Positions 24,601-36,900 of a stretch of 64,000 nt of DNA are shown piece by piece. Each line of letters begins with the position of its first letter. The first letter of the stretch is position 1. The stretch is from Mytilus trossulus (lineage: Eukaryota; Mollusca; Bivalvia; Mytilida; Mytilidae). Where the stretch lies: contig NC_086376.1 of the NCBI RefSeq assembly GCF_036588685.1, positions 25,085,930 to 25,149,929 on the forward strand, in the 5' to 3' direction. A model generated the notes under the pieces. It did no database searches. It was not told where the DNA came from and saw only the letters and a program-made list of their open reading frames with translations. Made by a program: the position numbers and the translations under genes.

Positions 24601-27600
24601 TCCTCTTACAGCTAAATCTGGATCACTTTTATTATGAAGTTTCGTAAAAAAAATCATATCCTTGAATGTAAAGCTCATTTGAATTTCTTTTTTTCAAGGT
24701 CAAAATATAGGGCTGTGAGGCATATTTTTAACATGTATATGGTTCGAACATTTAAGAGTTTAAACTTCTACTAAAATTCTGTACTACCTCTCCCTTCACT
24801 CTGGGTCTTCCAAATATTTCAATTTGGTTGCTTTTCATGTGTATTTAAACTGGTAACATTCTTAAGCTATGTCTCTACAAAATGAAACATTGAGTTCATA
24901 TTTACATGATCAAGGAACCAGACAGTTAACAAAACGAAATATCTTTTAATATTAAATATCTCCCCGAAAGAGGCGTGGTTTGTACAAAGTGAAACCTTCA
25001 ATGATTCAATGTACATTATAATTTTTATTAAACACTTTTATGCAAAGCCAAATCAGTCTTTTAAAAATACTTTTGTTTTAGAAATGCTATGTGCATCTAG
25101 TTTTATTATTTTTCCATTTAAGATACAAGAGAAAAAGTATTTCAGTTATATTCCATAGTATAGCCGGGATTTCCCTAGTTCTATCTGTTATATTTAGTAC
25201 TCTCAAAGGTATGTTGAAACCGTCACATTGCTGATCATTCTTTACAATTAGTTATGATATTTCAACTATGAAAACGACGACATTGTAACCAGGTCAATCT
25301 CCGGAACTAGTCACGAACTTGGTTTTACAGAAGGTCAATGACCAAGGAACAGGATTCACACGTGATCGGAAGCTTAGGACTTTAAAGAATATAACCAGAA
25401 TCCGAAAGAAAATCCGAAATTCAAACAGCATTTACAACTATCAGTCATAAATAAAATTTGAATACAGTACGTTGTATGCGTACGAAAAGCTTTTCTTGAT
25501 CTACCTGTATCTGGAACGGTCAAATCTGGAAAATCTAAACATTTAAAGTTCACGGATGTATATACACATTTAAACATAAGCAGCTACTAGTATAAAACCA
25601 TCTAATAAAATATCAAAATTCATTACAAGGTCAATTTAGACTGAGGAAAATTGACTCTTGATATCTTTGAAATGTCTGCAGTCGAGTGACTTTAAATTGG
25701 CAATAGCATGAAGACAACGTTCGGTAATCATCTTTCGAACTTAATTGGTTGTTGTCATGTATATTTTGTTCTAGGTTATACTATTACTGTGAATTCGTCA
25801 GTTTATCACAGGAAAAAATTTAAATGCATCTTTGTTTGATTGTAGATTTCTTCGATCAGAAACAGTTCTTCATTGTAATACTAATAAATATGTATACTTT
25901 TAAAAGACAGAAAACTTAAAAATAAACCGATGCCAAAAGCATACAAAATGAGGAATAAGCTAACAAATATTAGTCATCTATCATTCTATGGGTGAAAACA
26001 CCTTCAACAAAGCATATTTAAAAGTATCTTTATCGTACAATTAAAACATATTTCTTATTCATTTTATTTACAGAAAGAAATCATCATTATGAAACAGCCT
26101 CCATTATATTTAGTTTTATTGGGAAGTTTGGAATCACTGGATCTTTCAGTTTGATATTTTTGTTTACACCAGAATTATACCCGACAAATTTGAGGTACGA
26201 TTAAGGCATGTCATGACAAGGATTTTAAAATAAAAGAAGATATGATATGATTGCAAATGAAATTATTTTCCATAAGAGACTTAATGACGCAGATGTAGGC
26301 AAGTATAAGTCAATGGTTTGCAACAATAAGCAAATTCCATACCGTAAGGTAAGCTACACAAAGCCCAGCGAAGACAAAATGACAAAAAAAAACCAGTCTG
26401 ATATATAAACAAAAGATTAAATGAAAATAATAAATAATCGTCAGCAGCCAACAAATTTCACTAGTTTATAGGCCCCTGACATGGAAAAGCTCACCCATAA
26501 TATGGCAAAATCTACCTTTATGAAAGGTGTACCTACAGAATAATTACATTTCCTGATTAACAATCAATACACAAGTTGTTTGCACACTTTTTAGATTTAA
26601 TGTATTTTTCATTTGTATAGTAAACATAAAATATAAAATTGAGACTAGAAATGGGGAATATGTTAAAGAGACAAAACCCCGACCACAGAGCAGATAACAG
26701 CCGAAAGCAACAAATGTGTCTTGAACGCAGCGGAAAATGCCGCACCTAGATATGAACCTCAGGTGACCACTTAATAAAAATGTGTATAAGTTCAGTGAAC
26801 ATGGACGCCATACACAACTCAAAAACACGAAAAACAAATGAACTTAAATTAAAACTCATACAAGGCTAACAAAGGCAACAGGCTATTGGGTTGGGACAGG
26901 CACAACAATGCAGCGAGGATAAACAAGTTTTGAGAGATCTCTATACCTCTAGCCAATCAAAAATAAAAATAACACAACAATACGCACAGTAAAACTCATT
27001 TTAAAAGAAGTCTGAGTCCGATTACAAAAGAAAATAAGACAAATGACAATGATACACAAATTAACATAGGACTACTAGCAGTTACTGACATTCCAGCTCC
27101 AGACCTTAGTTAAACTGATTGTCATCATTTTTTGAAAATCAAGTACAATCCCTCCCGTTACGGTTTTGAATAAAACATAACATGCTTGCTATATTTCTTG
27201 TTTATCTTAATATATGAACAGCTTAATTGATTTTTCAAAACTACACGATCATCAAGGAAAAAATAGTCGATCTATACTGTAACAACTTACCATATAACAG
27301 TGACGAAAATACTAAATAGCAAAAGAATACGTATAACTGAATACTGAAAGAGTTGAACTCTGTCAAAATGAAAGTTTCTGAGTTTTCTCATATACTGAAC
27401 ATAAAAGAAAATCTATTCCTTAAATGGATGATAAACATTACGGTGTATGAGAGTTCGGGTGTTAATTTGGTGTCATACAGTATGTTTGTATTGATTTGAA
27501 CTTTTAATTAATTACAAAGCTCTTATATTATATATTTTATTCAATTATTTTAAAGAAACATCGGTATTGGTTTAGGATCTATGTCTGGACGAGTTGGTGG

Positions 27601-28298
27601 CATGCTAGCGCCATATGCTACAATGTTGGTAAGTTGTGAAAGTATTGTGCATGGGATAGTAAACAACAGATTTTTAAAGGACAATTAAAAAACTGTTTCG
27701 ACAACAACATGTCCTGAATTTCTTTCCTGTTGCATTGTGCTATTGTCCATATTGTATTTAAAACAAAATAATAATTATACAATAGAAAACAAAATATGCA
27801 TTACTTTAAAACATTAATATACTCATAAAGTTGAATAAAGGCATCAGTTTACACCGCTGTTTAATGGTTTTACATCGATTAAGCGAAAACAAATCCGGAT
27901 CACAAAACAAGGCAGAGGATACATACGCATGCATTTTCATTTCATTATAACATATTATGCTGGCAAACCTTAGCCCAAGAATAAAGACAATGAAAGATAT
28001 GTCTTTTTTTGGTTAACGCAAACTAAAATGTGCATTAATATCAGAACTAATCATATAATTTTATCACTGACATTTTTTATGAACTTTGAGAAATGATGAT
28101 TGTTTCCTTTTTCAGGCAACCTATATAGAATGGGCACCTGGAATAATCTTTGGTGTCTGTTGTGGTGTTGCAACTTTATTACAACTTTTACTGCCAGAAA
28201 CTAGTGGCAAGGAACTGCCACAGTCAGTACGGGAACTGAGAGAATGGGATAAACAAAGGGGTCTTAAATTTAAATCTAATGAAACCAAGGAGACGTAA
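18691..28298 (+). CDS. SLC22-family membrane transporter, gene 2 of tandem array (complete, 550 aa)
   Basis: Ten exons: 18691-18829, 19410-19621, 19985-20212, 20808-21010, 21752-22024, 22569-22703, 25123-25208, 26074-26194, 27556-27628 and 28116-28298 (TAA). Joins are in frame, and 550 residues is the usual SLC22 length. The start ATG (MAESIDVDNILRALGKY) aligns with gene 3 and with the family's N-terminal D-x-D-x-IL-x-x-LG pattern, and lies 35 bp after a TATATAAA. Exon 2 encodes the large extracellular loop, with cysteines in HRC, ESC and VPC plus the NLVC that opens exon 3, and N-glycosylation sequons NVS, NLS and NTT. MFS motifs are [32 protein letters not shown] and TPELYPTNLRNIGIG. It probably works as a twelve-helix plasma-membrane facilitator or exchanger of small organic ions, substrate unknown. 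An AATAAA lies 50 bp after the stop. Introns carry interspersed repeats but the exons are clean. Confidence 0.95.
23997..24535 (+). repeat. Family B copy in an intron of SLC22 gene 2
   Basis: Near co-linear with 5036-5570. Ends GTATACTACTGTTGCCTTTA. Confidence 0.75.
26232..26400 (-). repeat. Degenerate family A copy
   Basis: GAAGATATGATATGATTGCAA, then AGCAAATTCCATACCGTA, a weathered version of the family A text. Confidence 0.55.
26637..26950 (-). repeat. Family D copy 2
   Basis: GAAATGGGGAATATGTTAAA through AGATCTCTATACCTCTAGCC; inverse of 1-535. Confidence 0.7.
27835..27930 (-). repeat. Family B fragment, inverted
   Basis: AAGGCATCAGTTTACACCGCTG then AAGCGAAAACAAATCCGGAT; a short weathered tail of family B in the last intron of SLC22 gene 2. 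Confidence 0.5.
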
Positions 28299-28347
28299 AC
28301 GCATTTTTCATTGTAAAAGACATCAAGTTTGATATACTGAAATGTCA

Positions 28348-28353
28348 AATAAA
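28348..28353 (+). terminator. Poly(A) signal of SLC22 gene 2
   Basis: AATAAA 50 bp after the stop codon of gene 2. Confidence 0.7.
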
Positions 28354-28689
28354 GAAAAACAACTTTTTATGTAATTTTTTTACTTCGAAAAGGTGACATT
28401 CACATACAAGTACTTATTTCTCGTTTATTTTAATGTCTCACATGTGACTTGACTATAGCTTGTGTTTTTCAAGTAAAAAGTTAGCCTTAATGCTAGAGGT
28501 ACTATTAATTCCAATTTAACCACGCCTTGAAGGTGTGTATACCTGCATATTACATATTGTTATTACTTATCTAAGTTATTATCCATATACATATCATTCT
28601 CTTGTAAATAGATATAACGATCTATAACTATTCCGATGTTGATAGTTTCACTCATGCTTTGTTTTAATTCAGACAGTTTTATTTTTATT

Positions 28690-31530
28690 TTGTTCCTATT
28701 TCAGCAACTGTTTTCTGTATATAAAGCTATAGATCAAAAGTTATGTAAATTTCCTAGAAACAATTGAGAAAATCATTTTGATTTGGCTTATCAGTGCTCC
28801 AAAAAATTGGAAAGGACAACTACCTCATAAAATCTATTCATCTTATCGTTATGATAAAAAAAATCGAATATTTCAATATCGTCCTCCATCTAAAATAGAT
28901 TGGAAAGAGTGTCGTCAAGTCACCAAACATGCTCCTTCCTCATTTTGTAAAAAATGGTGTTCACGGGAAAAATCTGATAAAAAATCTCTTGATTCTTATT
29001 TAGATAAATGCATGAATGTGGTAGATAAGAGAACATAACATTTTGAAAATAATTTAGAAGTAAATAATAGAGTACATAATACACCTATTTCCAGAATAAG
29101 AAATAAACTTCAAATACTTTCAAAACGGTTATGACGAAAATACTACACGGACAAATTAAGAATGCAATTTTAAATTCATCTACATTCAAGTCCATCCGCT
29201 TCACAGAGAGTCATATAGTAAACAAGCATATCACAACCACATCAAAGCTTAAGGCTTCTTCTGATCATTTGAAGGTCCCTACTATGCATTGGCTACCTAA
29301 ACTACACAAAAAAACATTTGAATATCGTTTCATCTCGGCCTCTAGTAAGTGTTCTACAACTAATCTGTCAGTACTCTTAACTAGTTCATTAACTACTATT
29401 AAAGAGCTTATCATAAACTATTGTAATAAAATATATGAACATAGTGGTATAAACCATTTTTGGAGTGTAAAAATTCTTTGGATGTTTTAGATAAATTACG
29501 GGCTTTTGATGGTCCTTTTGATTCTGTTAATAGTTTTGATTTTTCTACTCTTTACACTACACTTCAACACTATCTTATTAAACAAAAGTTTTCTATTTAT
29601 TTAAATGGTCGTTTAGTAAAGCTGAATGTAGATACATTTGCTGCAACTCATTTAAAGCCTTCTTCTCTAATGAGAAAGGTAAATATTCTAGATATACTTA
29701 CTGGAGGTGTGATGAGATGATTGAAGCTGTTAATTTTTTCCTTGATAGTATTTACGTACGTTTCGGCAACAAAGTATATCGACAGGTTGTAGGTATCCAC
29801 ATGGGCACTAATTATGCCCCTTTAATAGCAGACTTGTTTTTGTACTGTTACGAGTCACAGTGTATGACTAAACTCAGTAAAGACCCGTCGAAATTGCATT
29901 TAATTGATAAATTCAACAACACTTACCGTTATCTTGATGATATTTTTTCGTTAAATAATCAAGAATTTTCTCAATATACTGCTGAAATTTACCCCAAGGA
30001 ACTTACTTTAAATATATCAAATGTATTCGGTAATAAATTTCTTTTCCTGGATTTAGATATTTCGGTTTTAAACGGGAAACTACACACTAAAATTTACGAC
30101 AAAAGAGACGATTTTTCATTCCCTATTGTTAATTTTCCATTTTTAGATGGTGATGTTCCTTTGGCACCATCTTACGGTGTTTATATTTCACAACTTGTTC
30201 GCTATGCCCGTGTCTGTTGTGACGTTTTTGATTTTAACGAATGCAACCTATGTATTACTGGTTAATTATTTAACCAGGGATGTCGTTACCATAAATTACT
30301 TAAAACCTTTACTAAATTTTTCCATAGATATAAATATTTGGTTTTGAATAAAATTGAGAATGGAAATGGGGAATGTGTCAAAGAGACAACAACCAGACCA
30401 AATAAAAAAACAACAGCAGAAGGTCCCCAACAGGTCTTCAATGTAGCGAGAAATTCCCGCACCCGGAGGCGTCCTTCAGCTGGCTCCTAAACAAATATAT
30501 ACTAGTTCAGTGATAATGAACGCCATACTAATTTCCAAATTGTACACAAGAAACTAAAATTAAAATAATACAAGACTAACAAAGGCCAGAGGCTCCTGAC
30601 TTGGGACAGGCGCAAAAATGCGGCGGGGTTAAACATGTTTGTGAGATCTCAACCCTCCTCCTATACCTCTAACCTCATAACCTTTGAAGTTTGGTTGTAC
30701 CTGTAGAAAACTTATTTCAAACGGGATAGCACATCCTCATTTTTACGGAAATGTTGTTAAACGTGCCCAGAAATTTAGAAATGATCCATAAAAACTTGTT
30801 GCTCCTTTAAATAAACTTATTCTAAAAGGTTACCTATTCAACACTGTAATAAGATCATTGAATATTGTTTTTATTGGTATAAATATTGATTGTGTTACCA
30901 GTAGATTAAAAGCTAACTAAATATTACTAGTATATTATATACATATACATTTTCATGGATCTACAATCTGTCGATACCTGTAACTTGGCATTGCACACGG
31001 TCATGTTCTTCTCTGGCTGTTTATGACGTCTTTACACTAAATCCATTGTATTTTGGATGTGTACGGATTGAGTGTTTAGTCTTAGAGACATGATTTTTTT
31101 AGTAGTTGTTAGTGGCTTTAAACTAGCTATGAGATAACTGCGAGTACTCTCAGATCTGTTCATTGTGTCTTTTTGTGTCGGGATGTATAAGTACCCGGTC
31201 ACGTCCACTTGTATTTTTTGTCTATCTGATGAGTTAAGCCTTTTTCAACTGATTTTTATAGTTCGTTCTTATGTTGTACTGTTATGCCACTGTCCCAGGT
31301 TAGGGGAAGGGTTGGGATCCCGCTGACATGCTTAAACCCGCCACATTATTTATGTATGTGCCTGTCCCATGTCAGGAGCCTGTAATTCAGTGGTTGTCGT
31401 TTGTTTATGTGTTACATATTTGTTTTTCGTTCATTTTTTTACATAAATAAGGCCGTTAGTTTTCTCGTTTGAATTGTTTTACATTATCATATCGGGGCCT
31501 TTTATAGCTGACTATGCGGTATGATTTAAT
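28690..31530 (+). mobile_element. Broken Penelope-type reverse transcriptase retroelement
   Basis: Reverse-transcriptase pieces appear in several frames separated by stops and shifts: 28778-29038, 29131-29460, 29460-29716 and 29717-30265. Recognisable motifs are FDFSTLYT (motif A), GIHMGTNYAPLIADLF, YRYLDDI (catalytic, YLDD), LFLDLDI, and KLHTKIYDKRDDF followed by YGVYISQLVRYAR. This order and wording are of the Penelope-like type, with no GIY-YIG endonuclease seen. A family D repeat is inserted at 30357-30684, after which the frame's text resumes. The 3' tail (about 30950-31530) is repeated at 50640-51180, and its last part is the inverse of the abundant family A. Dead copy in the spacer between SLC22 genes 2 and 3. 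Confidence 0.8.
30357..30684 (-). repeat. Family D copy 3, inserted in the retroelement
   Basis: Inverse of 1-535 (GAATGGAAATGGGGAATG through CTCCTATACCTCTAACC). It interrupts the C-terminal coding part of the reverse transcriptase. Confidence 0.8.
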
Positions 31531-31649
31531 TTGGTCTTGATAAGACATTTTGATCTTAATATCATTTGAAAAATCTTAACAATAAATGGTTTGTGATATA
31601 AAAAAACGAAATCTTTCTATTTTAGGAATGTTATGTACATAAAATTAAA

Positions 31650-31760
31650 GAAAAAACATATGTACGAATTTATAAATATTTTGATCTGAGCGTCACTGAT
31701 GAGTCTTTATACTTTATAGACAAAACACGCGTCTGGCGTATTAAATTATAATTCTGATAC
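31650..31760 (+). repeat. Retrozyme-family copy with damaged hammerhead core
   Basis: CTGATGA is intact (31696-31702) and GTCTGGCGTA is present, but GAAA has become AAAA and an adjacent CG has become CA, the pattern of CpG decay. It lies immediately after the Penelope-type tail. Confidence 0.6.
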
Positions 31761-31874
31761 CTTTGATAACTATCTACAACTGACAAATTTAAGAGATTTT
31801 TTCCCAGCTATTTTCGTATACAACCGGATGCGACGTACCATGATGTGGTGGTATTACTCCTCAAGACCTAAAGG

Positions 31875-32525
31875 TTTTGCTCAGTCCTTAAGCCTAATTT
31901 CTCAGGTATAGAGTGTTAATGTTGCTCAGTCTTTTTGGCCGATTTCACAGGTATGAAGGGATTATCTTGCTCAATCCTTAAGCCTGATTTCACAGGTATA
32001 GAGTGGTAATGTTGCTCAGTCTTTTTGGCCGATTTCACAGGTATAGAGTGTAAATGTTGCTCGGTCTTTTTGGCCGATTTCACAGGTATAGAGTGTAAAT
32101 GTTGCTCAGTCGTTTTGGCCGATTTCACAGGTATAAAGGGTTGATGTTGATCCGTCCTTAAGCCAGATTTCACAGGTATAGAGTGTTAATGTTGCTCTGT
32201 CTTTTTGGACGATTACACAGGTATGAAGGGTTAATGTTGCTCAGTCTTCTTACTGATTTCACAGGTATGAAGGGTAACTATCGCTAAGTCTTTATGATTT
32301 TATGTATTTTTTCACAGATATAAAGAGTTCATGTTACATAGTCTTTCTGGCCGAATTCACAGATGTTAATGTTGCTCATTGGTCAGTCTTTATTACTGAT
32401 TTCACTGGTATAAAGGGTAAATAATGTTTAGTCTTACTGGCTGATTTCCCATGTATGAAGTGTTTATGTTGCTCAGTCTTCATGACTGATCTCACAGATA
32501 TAAAGCCTTTTATGTTGCTCAGTCT
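31875..32525 (+). repeat. Minisatellite with 45-bp unit
   Basis: About fourteen units of GTTGCTCAGTCTTTTTGGCC followed by GATTTCACAGGTATAGAGTG and five more bases. Two unit variants (CTTTTTGGCC and CCTTAAGCCT) are mixed. Because 45 is divisible by three, the - strand at 31916-32173 stays open and reads a 15-residue repeat (HSIPVKSAKKTEQHL). Later units decay. No start signal, signal peptide or splice context supports a real protein. Confidence 0.85.
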
Positions 32526-32706
32526 TCATGACTTTATGTTTTATTTTATTGACTTGTTTTTCTATTTTCGTCCTGATTCGTGAAGTTGTCCGGTTTTTTT
32601 TTTAAGTATTAAATTATGTGTTTTGATTAGTCCTGTGAATTGTGCGTCTCTTCAGTTAGAGATGTATATTCGTGGGATTATTAATGTTTACTTAAAACAC
32701 TTACAA

Positions 32707-33015
32707 TATAAAAAAGAAGATGTGGTATAATTGCCAATGAGACAACTCTCAAAAAGAACCTAAATGATACAGAAATTAACAACTATAGATCACCGCACGA
32801 CCTTCAACAATAACCAAATCCCATACCCTATAGTCAGCTATGAAAGGCTTCGAAATGACAAATGTATTTACAATTCAATGAGAAAACTAACGGCCTTAAT
32901 TATGTACATAAAATTAAAGAAAAAACATATGTACGCATCAACAAGCGACAACCACTGAACGACAGGCTCCTGACTTGCAATTGGAACAGGCACATGCATA
33001 CAATTGGGCAGGGTG
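32707..33015 (-). repeat. Family A copy (subtype 1)
   Basis: AAGAAGATGTGGTATAATTG, CCAATGAGACAACTCTC, ACTATAGATCACCGCACG, then GAGAAAACTAACGGCCTTAA. Inverse of the Penelope-type 3' tail. Confidence 0.75.
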
Positions 33016-33032
33016 AAAAATGTGTTGTTACA

Positions 33033-33375
33033 ATAGATATAGGAAGATGTGGTGTGAGTGCCAATGAGACAACTCTCCATCCAAATAATAAATTTAAAAA
33101 AAAAAGGTAAACCATTATAGGTCAATGTACGGCCTTCAACATGGAGCATTCGCTAACACCAAACAACAAGCTATAAAGGGCCCCACAAATTATTAGTGTG
33201 AAACCATTCAAACGGGAAAACCAACGGTCTAATATATATGAACAAACGAATAACGTCGTTACGAGAAACACGTATAAATTACATAAACAAACGACAACTA
33301 CTGTACATCAGATTCCTGACTAAGGACAGGTGCAAACATTTGCAGCGGGATTAAACGTTTAAATGGATCCAAACC
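33033..33375 (-). repeat. Family A copy (subtype 2)
   Basis: GATATAGGAAGATGTGGTGT through GACTAAGGACAGGTGCAAAC. It directly follows a subtype 1 copy in the same orientation, about 535 bp before SLC22 gene 3. Confidence 0.75.
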
Positions 33376-33849
33376 TTCTCCCTTTTTCTGAAACAATAGC
33401 ATAACATCACAACATAGAAAAACACACAGTAAAATATAAATTGGCAGGCTTAACTCAATCAAAAAACGTGTATTATACACTATGAACGAATAAATTTGAT
33501 CCAAGGCCAAAAAGCAAACAAACAAGTCCAAACAAAGTCATGGCAAGACACCACTGCGAAATATTTAACCCTATGAAAATATTCACTTTAGCAAAAAAAA
33601 AAAAAGGTATTAAAAAATACAGCTAAACTTGAAGTTTATATAAATGTAGTAAGACGAAGTGAGTGAAAATTAGAATATTCCAAATAATCAAAGCTGGTAT
33701 GTAGACAAGATCCATATAAATATAAAATAACAAAAAAAGCATGCATTGAATCGATTAGAACGTTTAATTTTTGTTTACGTGTAGAATAGTATCTATACTT
33801 GTGAGAAAATACAGGTTTACTTTTCATGACATAGAACTAATTTTTTATG

Positions 33850-33862
33850 CTTGGTCACGTAT
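33850..33862 (+). promoter_or_regulatory. CACGTA motif upstream of gene 3, shared with gene 2
   Basis: CTTGGTCACGTAT, 49-61 bp before the start codon at 33911, is the counterpart of 18635-18647. Gene 3 has only a weak TATA-like TATATT directly after it. Confidence 0.4.
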
Positions 33863-33910
33863 ATTGAGATGTAGCGCCTTATTTAATCCATTGGTAATGA
33901 TACTGTTAAT

Positions 33911-36900
33911 ATGGCTAATATCGACGTAGACAAAATATTATTGTCTCTAGGATGGTTCGGTCCTTACCAAAGACAACAATGTGTGTATTTTGCTTTCGCA
34001 ATGACAGGTGTTGCCTATGCAATACTCGCATATATTTTTGCAGGTAAGTTCCTTATTGACAACTTGATATTTCGGTTATTTTTTAATTTTGTTATTTTTA
34101 TTTATAAAATTCTCTTATCAAGAATGTATCAGTGCCTTTCATAATGGTTACGAAAGCTGATTTAGGAAGAATATGCTTTTTTTGCAATTAAAAATCTGTT
34201 CAAAGTAATTTATAAAAGTTTCTTTTCGAATTTTACTGTTTCTATACTATTAACCTTTATTATTGGTGCAAATGAAAATTCTTAATCTGACGCAAAATTT
34301 ATACTTTAGTACGCATCACGATGTGTGCCACATCTAAATCAGGGACTGCTTATCCTGAGTGGTCAACTGAGATCACTCCGATTGTTTTTTTGTTTTTCTT
34401 TTTTTGGGGGGAGGGGGAGTTGTGTTGCTTATTTGACTTTATTTTTCGATTCTGTGCTTTGTACAGTGTTATTTGTCGGGATATATTTTTTTTATTCTTG
34501 CCATTGCTTTGTCCGTTCGTTTTTGACGTTTTAGTATCCCTTTGATTTCTTTCGCTTCTCTTTTTAAATGGTCATTTAAACTTTGTCTGATCCTAGTTAA
34601 AACTAAATACAAAGCAGAGTTCATGTTCATATTACATTGTAAGGTATAATTTGTCACTAGATGTTTGACAGCCATCCGTCTATCCATGCATAGAAATAAA
34701 TTGACTAAAATAATCCATAAAGTATATGCACTTGACTACAGTTGTATAATTACCATCTGATTTAAACATCTTGTATGTATTTTATTTTAATATTATTTTA
34801 TTCAGTCATACAGGCGTCACACATCAGCGTATAGCTCCGACGTACGCCGAGCGTGTTAAAAAATCATGTGTATGCTGCCAATACGTTAGTAATTTTGGAT
34901 GCATTCAACCTGTCAATCATATCTGTTACGTGTGCACAACGAGTTTTAAGCGTGTATTGGACGTACAAGAAGCGTACATAAGCGTTTATCGGGCGTTCAA
35001 GAAACGTATGGTTGCGTATACCTAGCGTTTGTCTAGCGTAGATGGAATGCACGTAAGGAAGGAAAAAAGTTTCTTAAACGTATTTGAGACGCATCCCGGT
35101 CGTATCTTGGACGTTCTATTATGGGGTGTTTGTTACAAAAAGTATAATCACAAAAATACTGAACTTAGAGGAAAATCAATTCCGAAAGTCCATAATCACA
35201 TTGCAAAAGCAAATAACAAAACGCATCAAAAACGAATGGACAAGAACTGTCATATTCCTGACTTGGTACAGGCATTTTCAAATGTAGAAAATGGCGGATT
35301 AAACCTGGTTCTTTAGCGCTAACCCTCTCACTTTAATGACAGTCTTATTAAATTCTGTTATATTTACATTGATGCGTTAAATAAACAATAAAATAGTCAA
35401 AACATGGGTACATCAGTCATCATTGTATAACAATTTTAAAAGGAACAATTTAACAGAACACAAAAACATTTACTATCTACGAAAACATTGATTAATTTGA
35501 GTGTCTGACGTCAGAAATTTTGTATACGTCACATAAATTTATCGTTCAATATGCATACAAACAATTTTAAAATTTATATAGGCAATGCTAGCATACAGGG
35601 TTAAAAAATCAAAAGTATGTAAGAATAAACACACCTACATACATACGTTTTAGTTAAAGTCAAACGATCTCGTAGCGTATACAACGTGCCCTAAACGTGT
35701 CTCAAACTTATCTGTAACGCGTAAAACGCGCTTGAAACGTATGAATAACGTGCGTGTAACGTACAGGTATATGCTAGACACACGCTTGAGCTGGATGACA
35801 ATTTTTATGCTGCATAAAAATATCCTCAAGTTGTAGCGTTCACCAAGCGTATACCCTTGTATTTCGACGTACTTCAAACTTATGCAACGTGCGTTTATCG
35901 ATTGCATAAAGCGTCCATGTGCTGTGCACTATTAACACCACTGGGTCGATTCCTCTGTTGGTGGACGTTTCGTCCCCGAGGGTATCACCAGCCCAGTTGT
36001 GTTGACATGAATATCAATAATGTGGTCATTTTTTATAAATTTCCTGTTTATAAATCTTTGAATTTTAGAAAAACTAAGGATTTTCTTATCCCAGGTATAG
36101 ATTACTTAGCCGTATTTGGCACAACTTTTTAGGAATTTTGTATCCTTAATGCTCTTCAACTTTGTACTTGTTTGGCTTTATAAATATTTTGATTTGAGCG
36201 TCACTGATGAGTCTTATGTAGACGAAACGCGAGTCTGGCGAACTAAATTATAATTCTAGTGCAACCAACGTATACCGGCTTTGTCGATTTTTTCTTAAGT
36301 TTGTTGCACGCCGATGTATACGTCAATGTGTGACGCTGGCATCATTAGCTTACTAAAATTTTATATAATCTAGCTTACAGACCACCATTTACATGCGACG
36401 TGCCTGTGAATAATTCTTTGGTGGCTTCGGTTGTAAATGGTACTGATATTCAGCTGATTGGTAGTACATGTGAAATTGAAGTAGTCCGAAATAGTACTAA
36501 TAGTTCCGGCCATGATGTACTAAAGACATTACCATGTCACTATGGTTACAACTACGATATTCAGCAAGATACTGTAATTACGGAGGTAGGCTGCGGGTCT
36601 GTACAAAGACTCATGCTTCTTAATGTTTAAAATATAATTGCTGTATGTTGTACAAAGCTAGAATGTTTGTCATTCAGTGTGCACCACATTTTTGAGGTTA
36701 TTTCTTCATAGACAGAAAAAACATTAAAGTAATTCCTTATATTAATTCTAAATTCAACTTTAAACCGTATTAAACCATGAAAACGCCGACGAAGTCACGT
36801 TAACATGACAAAATAATATATATGAGCTGATGAACTAAGAAACGTCAGCCGCGTTACATCCAAAATCAAATTATTTAATTTTGTTTCATAATTCCCGAAT

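Larger units (their letters stand above)
34814..36340. mobile_element. TIR element rich in ACGT/GCGT words, carrying a nested retrozyme copy
   Basis: Left end GGCGTCACACATCAGCGTAT and inverted right end AGCGTCACACATTGACGTAT are nearly identical. The two flanks (34840-35115 and 35640-35920) are dense in GCGT/ACGT words at short spacing. A family E copy (35125-35430) and a retrozyme-family copy (35937-36262) lie inside. There is no transposase, and I could not fix the target duplication. It fills most of intron 1 of SLC22 gene 3, ending about 34 bp before exon 2. Confidence 0.75.

Noticed and set aside
31225..31255. CTGATGAGTTAAGCC in the Penelope-type tail as another hammerhead
   Set aside because: No GAAA or stem II partner at the required distance; the match is limited to CTGATGA.
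31916..32173. 85-residue minus-strand repeat protein
   Set aside because: Explained by a 45-bp minisatellite; no signal peptide, splice sites or promoter. Kept only as a finding to test.
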